NCBI GenBank assembly: GCA_034435675.1 | Contig: DAOTWP010000138.1 | Coordinates: 1-20,243, forward strand | From: DAOTWP01 sp034435675 | Lineage (GTDB): Bacteria > Chloroflexota > Anaerolineae > Aggregatilineales > Phototrophicaceae | Direction: 5' to 3' | DNA: 20,243 nt | In this document: piece by piece, positions 6,855-13,811 of the stretch | Numbering within the stretch: position 1 is the stretch's first letter | How the letters are laid out: each line of letters opens with the position of its first letter | Program-made: the position numbers and the translations under genes | The notes under the pieces: model-generated | Database searches by the model: none | What the model saw: only the letters and a program-made list of their open reading frames with translations | Told to the model about the DNA's origin: nothing

Positions 6855-6980
6855 CGGGCAGCAGCGGCGGGGTGCATGCGGAAATGGCAGCACAGCAGGG
6901 TGCAGAGGCGCACTGCATTCAAAACCACAGCGGCGCGCAGGACACAGGGGACTGCGGGTTAAGTATCTATCCGTAAACCC

Positions 6981-7009
6981 GGACAAGGGGATTAATCCCC
7001 TTGTTCAGC
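6981..7009. repeat. Interspersed palindrome, family B, copy 2
   Basis: 29 bases identical to 2035-2063, including the perfect 22-bp inverted repeat. It lies 54 bases beyond the uvrD stop codon, between that gene and the amylase promoter, a fitting place for a transcript-end hairpin. Confidence 0.9.
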
Positions 7010-7062
7010 AAGACGGTTCATGGATAGGCTCTAAGGTTATTCCTTGCTCCCCGTTGTCCCGT

Positions 7063-9411
7063 TTACTCCACAATCGTCAGCCCGCCATAGCTGGCGAGCA
7101 GCTTTTTCAGCCCGGCTTTCTTGTCGTCAAACAGCACGGTCACTTCTTCGTCATCGCCGCTGCGCAGGCTGCTGATTACCTTGCCCATGCCATATTTGCT
7201 GTGCTTCACGCGCATACCCGTGCGGTACTTCAGCGGCGTGCCGGTCTCGGCGTCCGCGCCAAATGCGCGAATCTTCGCACGCAGTTTTGCCGCCTTCTCG
7301 CGCTGCGCGGGGTCAGGTGGCGCGTCGGGCGTGTCGGTGTCGTCAGCGGCTGCCTGCTCGCGTTCGCGCAGCCAACGATCCAGTGGATGCTCCCACGGCG
7401 GGGTCTTTTTTGTGGCGGGGCTGTCCCAGCGCGTCTCGGCAAGTGTACGTGCCGCCGCGCCCGCGCCCCTGCCTTTGCCCTGCAGGGCGGTGGGCAGCCC
7501 GTCCGTCAGGTCGCCGGGGATGTCGAACAGGAAGCGCGAAGGGTCTTTCGCCTCGCTGCGCCCCCACATCTGCCGCCGGAAAGCATAGGTCAGGTACAAC
7601 TGTTCCATCGCGCGGGTGATGCCCACGTAGAGCAGCCGCCGTTCCTCGCTCATGCCGTCGGGTTCGTCCAGCGCGCGCATGTGCGGCAGCAAGCCTTCTT
7701 CCAGCCCGGCGATGAACACCACCGGGTATTCCAGCCCTTTCGCCGCGTGCAGCGTCAGCAGCGTTACCGCTTCGACATCATCCTTGAGCGTGTCCACATC
7801 TGCCACCAGCGCAATCTCCGCCAGAAATTCGCCCAGCGGCACCTCGCGGCTGCGTTCCAGAATGCCGTGCAGTTCCGCCATGTTGTCCTCGCGCTCGCGC
7901 ATCTGTTCAATCGAGTCGCTGATCTCCTGCAAATAGAGCGAATAGCCCAGCGTGCTGACGACATCCTCATACAGTTCGAGCAGATCGCCCTTTGCGGCAA
8001 TCTCGCGCCAGCGCGCCAGCAGCCTGCCGAACTCGATGAACTGTGCCGCCGCGCGCCCGGTCAGCGGCGATGGTTCGCCTTCGACCATGCGCTGCAGCGC
8101 CGCGCCATAGGGCAGTTCATTGCGCGCCGCCCAACCCTGAAAATCCTGCAAGGACTTTTTGCCGATGCCGCGCTTGGGCACGTTGATAATCCGCGTGAAA
8201 CTGACCGAGTCGTTGGGATTGTGAATCAGCCGCAGGAACGCCAGCATGTCGCGCACTTCGATGCGCTTGTAAAAGCCCACGCCGCCGACCAGTTTGTACG
8301 GCACGCCGCGTTTGATGAAGCGGTCTTCCAGCGCCCGCGACTGCACATTGGTGCGGTACATCACGGCAAAATCGCGGTACTCGTGCTTCTGGCGTTTGCG
8401 CAGTGACTCGATCTGATCAATGATGTAATCCGCCTCGTATTCCTCGCTGTATGCCTCGTAGATGCTCAAGCGAACGCCGTCCTTGCGCGTGGTGAACAGC
8501 GCCTTAGGCGTGCGGTGCGGGTTCTGGTCAATCACGGCGCGGGCGGCGTCCAGCACCACCTGCGGCGAACGGTAATTCTGCTCCAGCAGGATCACCTGCG
8601 CGTCGGGGTAATCCTCGCGGAAGCGCAGCACATTGCGGTAATCCGCGCCGCGAAAGGCATAAATCGCCTGGTCTTCATCCCCAACGGCGAAGACGTTCTG
8701 CTGCGGCGCGCCCATCAGCCGCACCAGTTCGTACTGGGCGCTGTTGGTATCCTGAAACTCGTCCACCAGCACATATTCAAACAGGCGCTGGTATTTGTCG
8801 CGCACGTGGGCATCGCCGCGCAGCAGCAGCACCATCTGCATCAGCAAATCGTCGAAGTCCATCGCGTTGTTATCCAGCAGAATTTCCTGATACCGCGGGT
8901 AGGCGCGGGCGACGACCTCGCCAAAATAGTCATAGCCGACGTACTCTTTCGGTCCAACCAGCTCGTTCTTGGCGCTGGAAATAGCGCTCAGCACGGCGCG
9001 CGGGCTGTGGCGCTTGCTGTCGATATTCAGTTCGCGCAGCGTCTGTTCGACAACGGTCATCTGGTCGTCCGTGTCGAAGATCAGGAAATCTGCGCTGTAG
9101 GGCAGGCTGTCTGCCTCGCGGCGCAGCAGCCGCGCGCAGATGCTGTGAAACGTGCCGATACGCAGCCCGTGCAGCCGCCCGTTGAGCAGGCGATCCACGC
9201 GCCCGCGCATTTCGGCGGCGGCTTTGTTGGTGAAGGTCACCGCGAGCAGTTGGTGCGGCGGCACGCGCTGTTCGTCAATCAGATAGGCGATGCGATGCGT
9301 CAGCACGCGCGTTTTGCCGCTGCCTGGTCCTGCCAGCACCAGCACCGGACCCGTGCCCGCACTGATTGCCGCCGCCTGCCGGGGGTTCATGCCATCCAGT
9401 AATGCTGACAT
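7063..9411 (-). CDS. pcrA: UvrD/PcrA-type superfamily 1 DNA helicase
   Basis: 782 residues, the usual length. ATP-driven 3'-5' helicase for nucleotide excision and mismatch repair and for clearing RecA or stalled polymerase. Motifs in order: Q-motif region LNPRQ-like (MNPRQAAAI, 8-16), Walker A AGPGSGKT (27-34), TFTNKAAAEM (Ia), LVDEFQDTN (motif II, 215-223), DEDQAIYAFRGAD (III, 245-257), LEQNYRS (IV, 276-282), TLHAAKGLEYPVVFIAGLEE (V) and EERRLLYVGITRAMEQL (VI). The C-terminus GMRVKHSKYGMGKV...GLTIVE is the Tudor-like tail of PcrA that binds RNA polymerase. The long upstream open frame (to 9753) is rejected: the ATG at 9411 has AAAGGA at good spacing and MSALLDGMNPRQ is the normal beginning. 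It is a single transcription unit, divergent from the secreted repeat protein. Confidence 0.95.
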   Translation of the reverse strand: MSALLDGMNPRQAAAISAGTGPVLVLAGPGSGKTRVLTHRIAYLIDEQRVPPHQLLAVTFTNKAAAEMRGRVDRLLNGRLHGLRIGTFHSICARLLRREADSLPYSADFLIFDTDDQMTVVEQTLRELNIDSKRHSPRAVLSAISSAKNELVGPKEYVGYDYFGEVVARAYPRYQEILLDNNAMDFDDLLMQMVLLLRGDAHVRDKYQRLFEYVLVDEFQDTNSAQYELVRLMGAPQQNVFAVGDEDQAIYAFRGADYRNVLRFREDYPDAQVILLEQNYRSPQVVLDAARAVIDQNPHRTPKALFTTRKDGVRLSIYEAYSEEYEADYIIDQIESLRKRQKHEYRDFAVMYRTNVQSRALEDRFIKRGVPYKLVGGVGFYKRIEVRDMLAFLRLIHNPNDSVSFTRIINVPKRGIGKKSLQDFQGWAARNELPYGAALQRMVEGEPSPLTGRAAAQFIEFGRLLARWREIAAKGDLLELYEDVVSTLGYSLYLQEISDSIEQMREREDNMAELHGILERSREVPLGEFLAEIALVADVDTLKDDVEAVTLLTLHAAKGLEYPVVFIAGLEEGLLPHMRALDEPDGMSEERRLLYVGITRAMEQLYLTYAFRRQMWGRSEAKDPSRFLFDIPGDLTDGLPTALQGKGRGAGAAARTLAETRWDSPATKKTPPWEHPLDRWLREREQAAADDTDTPDAPPDPAQREKAAKLRAKIRAFGADAETGTPLKYRTGMRVKHSKYGMGKVISSLRSGDDEEVTVLFDDKKAGLKKLLASYGGLTIVE

Positions 9412-9741
9412 TCGCGCTGTCCTTTTCCCGCTGGTTTTCTGGAACGGCTGCGATTGTAACATAGTTGTCGCCGGGCAAGAACAGGTGTTTTGAACTGTCG
9501 CACGCGATCTGTGCCGCCACTCCCGCCGGGCAAGCGTAGGGCAGGCGTCAGGCTGGCGTACACCAGCACCCCGAATCCTACCGCGCGCGAACTGTGTCTT
9601 TATCGCTAAAGGACAACGCAGGCAGAAGGCACAGGACAGCGAGGAACAGCGGGGACGGTTGTGACGATATGACCGCCCGTTCACTTCCTCCCTGCTCCTT
9701 GTCCCTTGCTGCTCAAACACAAACAGGGAGGCACACAAACT
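9412..9741. other. Divergent intergenic region
   Basis: 330 bases between the divergent uvrD and secreted-protein genes. Apart from the uvrD promoter and the ribosome binding site of the plus-strand gene I see nothing firm. GCCGGGCAAG occurs twice about 57 bases apart. No clear plus-strand promoter is visible; TTGTGA at 9659 has no matching -10. Confidence 0.5.
9453..9481 (-). promoter_or_regulatory. Probable promoter of uvrD/pcrA
   Basis: Minus-strand extended -10 TGTTACAAT (box 9458-9453), about 42 bases before the start codon. The 17-bp-spaced -35 (TTCTTG, 9481-9476) is poor, so the extended -10 would carry recognition. Confidence 0.4.
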
Positions 9742-10932
9742 ATGAAACGGCATTGGACCAAACTTCTGCTTATGCTGCTCTGCGCCGGGCTGCTGCTGGC
9801 AGTCACCGCGCCCGCGCTGGCGCAGGGACCGTTCAACGTGCGCGCCACATGGCAGCGCTTCCAGTACGGCACAATGATCTGGCGCTCAGACAACAGCACG
9901 ATCTATGTGATTTCCAGCAGCGGCATTGCGCTCAGCTTTGCCGCGCGCACCTACAGCAGCCTGCCCGATAACCCAATCTACAACGTGCCCGCCGGGTACT
10001 ACCGCCCGATCAACGGCTTCGGCAAAGTCTGGGGCAATTACCCGCTGGTGCGCGCGCTGCTGGGCAATGCGATCGGGGTGGAGTTTGGCTTCGGGCTGCA
10101 AGTGCAGATTGTCAACCGCAGCACGGTGCTGCTCTATAATGTTGACCCGCCCTACGTGATCCAGATCAACCCCAACGGCACCTGGACGTATACCAGCGGC
10201 AATCCCGCCCCGCCCCCACAGCCGAGCCTAGCGCCAACGCTCCCTGTGCCCGCCAGCATTGACACCTTCACTGTCAGCCGCAACGTCATCGAACCGAACG
10301 GCGGGTTTGATGTGTTCTGGGCGCTGCGCGGCGTGGATTTTGTCATCCTGGAAGTGTTCGACAGCAGCACATGGGGGTTGCTGGCAATGTACGACAACCT
10401 GCCGCTGAACGGGATGATGCCGCTGGTGATGCCGCCGGAAGTGTCGCAGCAAATCAGCGTGGTCGTCACTGGCGCGAACCGGCTCTACTCGCACCCGCGA
10501 GCGGAATACACCCGCGTCATCCAGTCGCAGCCGATTTATATCACGCGCGGTCCACAGCCCACGCCATACGATGGGACGATCAATGTGTACGCGGCATGGC
10601 AGTATTACGAACGCGGATTCATGTTCTGGCGCAGCGACACGGGTGAAATCCTCGCCTTTGTCAACAACGGGCAGGTCTACAGTTTCCCGCTGGCAAGTTA
10701 TGGCGGGCTGCCGGACAACCCCTATGATGTGCCGCCGGGCTTTGTCCGCCCAATCAACGGCTTTGGACGTGTGTGGGGCAACGTGGCTTATGTGCGCGAT
10801 GCGCTGGGCAATGCAACCAGCATGGAACAGGGCTATACGGCAGTGCTGACGGTGCTGGATGGCGGCGGGATGCGGCTGTCACAGCCGGACGGGCGCATGC
10901 TGACGATCACGGCGGGACGCTGGACGTTTTGA
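9742..10932 (+). CDS. Secreted protein with two copies of an uncharacterised domain
   Basis: 396 residues; the start at 9742 follows AGGGAGG and begins the signal peptide (1-28, ending ALA before Q28). Two homologous domains flank a middle one. Repeat 1 (about 30-150) and repeat 2 (about 279-396) share ATWQ/AAWQ, MIWRSD/MFWRSD, SLPDNP/GLPDNP, the run RPINGFGKVWGN/RPINGFGRVWGN, and LGNAIGVE/LGNATSME. A Pro-rich linker (155-172) leads to a middle beta-rich domain (173-268) that resembles an Ig-like fold. The G-F-G-x-V-W...V-R-x-x-L-G-N-A core recalls repeats in other Chloroflexota extracellular proteins, without known function. No catalytic motif or anchor is seen, so a binding or cell-surface role is only a guess. 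It is divergent from uvrD; the small gene at 10999 follows. Confidence 0.85.
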   Translation: MKRHWTKLLLMLLCAGLLLAVTAPALAQGPFNVRATWQRFQYGTMIWRSDNSTIYVISSSGIALSFAARTYSSLPDNPIYNVPAGYYRPINGFGKVWGNYPLVRALLGNAIGVEFGFGLQVQIVNRSTVLLYNVDPPYVIQINPNGTWTYTSGNPAPPPQPSLAPTLPVPASIDTFTVSRNVIEPNGGFDVFWALRGVDFVILEVFDSSTWGLLAMYDNLPLNGMMPLVMPPEVSQQISVVVTGANRLYSHPRAEYTRVIQSQPIYITRGPQPTPYDGTINVYAAWQYYERGFMFWRSDTGEILAFVNNGQVYSFPLASYGGLPDNPYDVPPGFVRPINGFGRVWGNVAYVRDALGNATSMEQGYTAVLTVLDGGGMRLSQPDGRMLTITAGRWTF

Positions 10933-10957
10933 AAGCCTGCGGTCATTGGATTACAAT
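10929..10957 (+). promoter_or_regulatory. Promoter of the 47-residue membrane protein gene
   Basis: TTGAAA (-35, 10929-10934), a 17-base spacer and TACAAT (-10, 10952-10957). The -35 overlaps the TGA stop codon (10930-10932) of the upstream gene. Expected start near 10964, leaving a 35-base leader with AGGAGG before the ATG at 10999. Confidence 0.65.
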
Positions 10958-10998
10958 TACAGTCTCTACCACAGAGCGTTTCAGGAGGCAGCGATACG

Positions 10999-11142
10999 AT
11001 GGGTGAGCAGCAGAAATCCACAGAGCACAAGACATCGGTACAGGGGCAGGTGCGCCAGTTGTTCATGTTTGCCGGGCTGATTGTCATCGCAGCGGCGACA
11101 ACGGCGATCATTGTCGGGCTGCTGATTTCGCAGGGTGGGTAA
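10999..11142 (+). CDS. 47-residue single-helix membrane protein
   Basis: A small gene with all the signals of a real one: a promoter at 10929-10957, AGGAGG ten bases upstream of the ATG, and a stop at 11140-11142. The protein has a polar, charged N-terminus (MGEQQKSTEHKTSVQGQVRQ) and then one long hydrophobic helix (about residues 21-43, LFMFAGLIVIAAATTAIIVG and on), ending SQGG. The positive charge before the helix suggests the N-terminus stays in the cytoplasm. I recognise no family; it may be a small regulator or subunit of a membrane complex. A GC-rich hairpin follows at 11242-11273. Confidence 0.7.
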   Translation: MGEQQKSTEHKTSVQGQVRQLFMFAGLIVIAAATTAIIVGLLISQGG

Positions 11143-11426
11143 CCGGCGCACCCCGCACATACGCAGCTTCAGCGCAGCGGCGGGCGGCAGCCGGAATATG
11201 CTGGTGCGGTGCAGCAGACACATTCAGATAACCGTTCGCGCGGGCGAGGCGCGCAGCCTGCCCTGCCTCGCCCTGCGTGATTTACGTCATCGCCAGCGTG
11301 TGCACACAGCCCCCGCCGGGGCGTCTACGCTGTTTCGGCGCCATGCGAATTGCCCCGTCCAGGTAGCTGCCTCAGAAGCACTCTTTTTGCGCCCCCAAAG
11401 AGTTTTGAAATGTACCATAATTCTCA
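11143..11426 (+). other. Intergenic region before the sugar locus
   Basis: 284 bases, 356 in all up to the repressor start. It has no convincing gene; the open frame at 11135-11458 begins out of frame within the small gene and has a composition typical of chance. It holds the hairpin at 11242-11273. Base composition drops from the GC-rich left side to more balanced sequence towards the repressor promoter. Confidence 0.5.
11242..11273 (+). terminator. Terminator-like hairpin without a T tract
   Basis: GGGCGAGGC (11242-11250) and GCCTCGCCC (11265-11273) form a perfect 9-bp GC stem around a 14-base loop, about 100 bases after the small membrane protein gene. No run of T follows, so it may protect an mRNA end or work only partly as a terminator. 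Confidence 0.4.
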
Positions 11427-11452
11427 GAAAACCGGTTGCGAAACCGGTTTTC
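11427..11452 (+). promoter_or_regulatory. Inverted-repeat operator of the LacI-type repressor
   Basis: GAAAACCGGTT (11427-11437) and AACCGGTTTTC (11442-11452) are perfect 11-bp arms around GCGA. Each arm carries AACCGGTT, itself a palindrome with a central CCGG, so it can be read as two LacI-type sites one helical turn (11 bp) apart. It covers the -35 box of the repressor promoter, so autorepression is the natural reading. Confidence 0.75.
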
Positions 11453-11464
11453 TTGTGATACAAT
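11436..11464 (+). promoter_or_regulatory. Promoter of the repressor gene and perhaps the whole sugar locus
   Basis: TTGCGA (-35, 11436-11441) lies inside the inverted repeat. A 17-base spacer follows, then an extended -10 TGATACAAT (hexamer 11459-11464). Start expected near 11471. Confidence 0.65.
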
Positions 11465-11498
11465 GTGCTCAATTAGTGGTTCTCAGGAAAAAGTTTTT

Positions 11499-12524
11499 AT
11501 GAGCCGCGCAACGATTTCTGATGTTGCCAAACTAGCTGGTGTATCGAAGTCCACTGTTTCGCATGTTATCAACGACACCCGCTTTGTTGAAACCGAAACC
11601 AAGGACCGCGTCCTGCAAGCAATTAGTCAGCTGAATTACAGCCCCAGCAAGATTGCGCAAAGCCTGACCACTAAAAAAACCCACACGGTGGGCGTTATCG
11701 TCTCAGACATCACCAACCATTACTTCGGCGAACTGATAAGATCGATCGAAAACATTCTTGACGTAGAGAATTACAGCCTCATTGTCTGCAACACCGATGA
11801 ACAGCTTGAGCGTGAAAGAGCCTATCTCGAACTTCTGACCAGCCAGCAGGTTGATGCCATCATCGCCGCCGCTACCAGCCAGAACTGGGATGAGCTGATG
11901 ATTACGAATCTCAAGAACATCCCCATCGTATTCCTTGATCGGATGTTTGATGAATTTGGTGACGACGCCTATGTTGGCGCCAATAACTACGCAGGTGTCT
12001 ACATGGGCACCGAGCATCTGATACGGAATGGTTACGAACACATCGGCATTCTGGCTGGATTCCAGCGCCTTTCCTCCATGCGCGAACGTCTCCAGGGCTA
12101 CAAGGACGCTCTCACGAGTTATGGCATGCCTATTCGGGACGAATGGATTGTATATTCAGAACTGTCTGTTGACGCCGGCTGCGAAGCGGCATCTCAGATC
12201 CTGTCGCTAGCCAACAGACCCGCTGCGCTTGTCATCAACAATAACTTCCTGAGTCTGGGAGCACTTAGGTGCTTTAGACGACTGGGATTGAGCGTTCCTC
12301 AGGATATTGCCATAGTTGGATTCGACGATCATCCCTGGGCAGCCGTATCGTCGCCGCCCCTGACGGTAATCCGCCAACCCGTAGGTCTATTGGGGAAGAC
12401 CGCTGCCGAAATGGCATTGGCGATGATCAAAGGCAAACCCCTTGAACCAAAGCGTGTGGTTCTGGATTGTGAGCTGGTAATCCGCGAGTCGTGTGGCTCG
12501 AAACCCACGCCCGAAGCTGAATAG
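11499..12524 (+). CDS. LacI family transcriptional repressor
   Basis: 341 residues. Start at 11499 with AGGAAAA upstream; MSRATISDVAKLAGVSKSTV is the standard LacI helix-turn-helix (residues 4-24). The hinge helix PSKIAQSLTTK (49-59) has A53 and L56, the leucine that inserts at a central CpG, in keeping with the CCGG-centred operator. The ligand domain (about 61-330) has VGVIVSDITNHYFGELIRSI, an IVFLDR strand, and the late block FDDHPWAAVSSPPLTVIRQP typical of sugar-responsive members. It heads the sugar transport genes, 140 bases before the binding-protein gene, so the transported sugar or a breakdown product is probably its inducer. The operator on its own promoter suggests it controls itself and the locus. 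Confidence 0.93.
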   Translation: MSRATISDVAKLAGVSKSTVSHVINDTRFVETETKDRVLQAISQLNYSPSKIAQSLTTKKTHTVGVIVSDITNHYFGELIRSIENILDVENYSLIVCNTDEQLERERAYLELLTSQQVDAIIAAATSQNWDELMITNLKNIPIVFLDRMFDEFGDDAYVGANNYAGVYMGTEHLIRNGYEHIGILAGFQRLSSMRERLQGYKDALTSYGMPIRDEWIVYSELSVDAGCEAASQILSLANRPAALVINNNFLSLGALRCFRRLGLSVPQDIAIVGFDDHPWAAVSSPPLTVIRQPVGLLGKTAAEMALAMIKGKPLEPKRVVLDCELVIRESCGSKPTPEAE

Positions 12525-12526
12525 AA

Positions 12527-12540
12527 ACGTGTTGGCACGT
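12527..12540. repeat. Small palindrome after the repressor gene
   Basis: ACGTG-TTGG-CACGT, two bases past the repressor stop. It could be a weak hairpin or a binding site in the 140-base gap before the binding-protein gene. I found no AACCGGTT site or good promoter in this gap. Confidence 0.4.
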
Positions 12541-12664
12541 CAGGTGGCGATGCGCGTTCTAGAGATTGACCGCAGGCAAGTAGGGAGGTGCAGCCAGCAA
12601 AAGAAAAAGCGAGCGTCATGTTTCACAAATAACTGAGATTGTTGAATTAGGGAGGAATCAAAAT

Positions 12665-13642
12665 ATGAAGCTGTCACGCATACTCGTAATTGTTCTGTTG
12701 GCGTTGTTACTTGTCGGGACGATTGCGCCATCAATGGCACAGGACGAACCAGAAATCTATGCGATGGTCGTCTTCCTGAAGGGATCGGAATTCTTCAACT
12801 GGGCGTATGCCGGTATGGTTGATGCTGCCGCACGGCTTGGACCAAATGTCCAGGTCCAATTGCTCGGACCCGCAGAATGGGATGCCTCATTGGAAGCACG
12901 CGAGATAGAACAGCTCACTGCGCGCGGCGTTGACGGAATCCTGGCTACGGCTGGTGATGCCGAAACCATGAACGCTTCCATTGACAGTGCAATTGCAGCG
13001 GGGATCCCGGTTGTCCTGTTCGACTCCGATGCACCCGGCAGTGATCGTCTGGCTTTTGTAGGGACCAACAACTACAACGCCGGCTGCCGCGCTGGTCAAG
13101 CAGTTGCGGAATGGCATGGCGACGCCGCGCGGGTCGGAATTTCGACCTTCCCGGGTCCTGACCATCTGGCACGCCGCGTCGAAGGCTTCGAGGACTGCCT
13201 GCTGGAAGCTGCTCCCGGCGCACAGATCGTTCAGATCGTTAACGACGAAGGTCGTGTTGACGGCGCTGAAACAGCCATCACGGCTATGCTCCAGGCGAAT
13301 CCAACGATCAACGTGATCTTTGCAGCGCACGGTAATCCTGGTCCCGGCGCCGCGGCTGCCGTCCGCAACCTGGGCTTGGTCGGTGAAATCGACATCATGG
13401 GTTTTGACTTTGGGCTGCCAGTGCTTGAGCTAATCCAGAACGGCGAAATCCGTGCAACAGTTGGTCAAAATCCGTACCTGATGGGCTACATGGGCATGAT
13501 GATTGCCTATGGTGCGCGCCATGAAACCGGGGTTACCGCAGGAACAGGTTTTGGTCCGTATCCGACGCTCGTTGATACCGGCGTCCAGATCCTGGGACCA
13601 GACGATATCGCACCATTCCTGAACCCACCATCTTTCGAGTAG
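12665..13642 (+). CDS. ABC transporter sugar-binding protein (RbsB-like, type 1 fold)
   Basis: 325 residues. Signal peptide 1-25 (hydrophobic 6-20, cleavage after PSMA), with no lipobox cysteine. The mature part is a two-lobe Peripla_BP_4 protein that catches the sugar outside the membrane and delivers it to the permeases. Marks: MVVFLKGSEFFNWAYAGMVD at the N-lobe, LEAREIEQLTARGVDGILAT, IAAGIPVVLFDSDAP, FVGTNNYNAGCRAGQAVAEW and INVIFAAHGNPGPGAAAAV. A strong GGGAGG precedes the ATG. It is the first gene of the transporter set, and two stem-loops lie between it and the next gene, which fits its need for higher expression. Ligand unknown; hexose, pentose or polyol are all possible. Confidence 0.93.
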   Translation: MKLSRILVIVLLALLLVGTIAPSMAQDEPEIYAMVVFLKGSEFFNWAYAGMVDAAARLGPNVQVQLLGPAEWDASLEAREIEQLTARGVDGILATAGDAETMNASIDSAIAAGIPVVLFDSDAPGSDRLAFVGTNNYNAGCRAGQAVAEWHGDAARVGISTFPGPDHLARRVEGFEDCLLEAAPGAQIVQIVNDEGRVDGAETAITAMLQANPTINVIFAAHGNPGPGAAAAVRNLGLVGEIDIMGFDFGLPVLELIQNGEIRATVGQNPYLMGYMGMMIAYGARHETGVTAGTGFGPYPTLVDTGVQILGPDDIAPFLNPPSFE

Positions 13643-13653
13643 GAGCAGGTTGG

Positions 13654-13764
13654 GGAGGCATAGCGCTCTAGGCCAGAATAACTACGCCTCCGTCCCTTCC
13701 AAACCTGCAAGCCGCATTATAGCACAGAGCATTACACGCGCTGCTGCCGTGCTTGCAGGTTTGG
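13654..13764 (+). promoter_or_regulatory. Two stem-loops between binding-protein and permease genes
   Basis: First stem: GGAGGC-A-TAG (13654-13663) with CTA-C-GCCTCC (13682-13691), one mismatch. Second: CCAAACCTGCAAGC (13699-13712) with GCTTGCAGGTTTGG (13751-13764), a perfect 14-bp stem around a 38-base loop. No T tract follows either. Position and strength suggest mRNA 3'-end protection of the binding-protein message or partial attenuation of the downstream genes. Confidence 0.65.
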
Positions 13765-13811
13765 TTCATGATTGAAAAGATGGGTTTAGTAGAGTTCTTA
13801 CAGGAATCCGC

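Noticed and set aside
5989..8406. Very long open frame (805 codons) on the plus strand
   Set aside because: It lies antisense to the amylase and uvrD genes, both with full sets of motifs. Its composition is typical of a shadow frame in GC-rich DNA and it runs through the repeat at 6981 with no domain.
8515..9402. 295-codon open frame on the plus strand
   Set aside because: Antisense shadow of the N-terminal half of uvrD; no recognisable motif or ribosome site.
9412..9753. 114-residue N-terminal extension of the helicase
   Set aside because: The extension has no family likeness and spans the probable promoter; the ATG at 9411 has a good ribosome site and the normal PcrA beginning.
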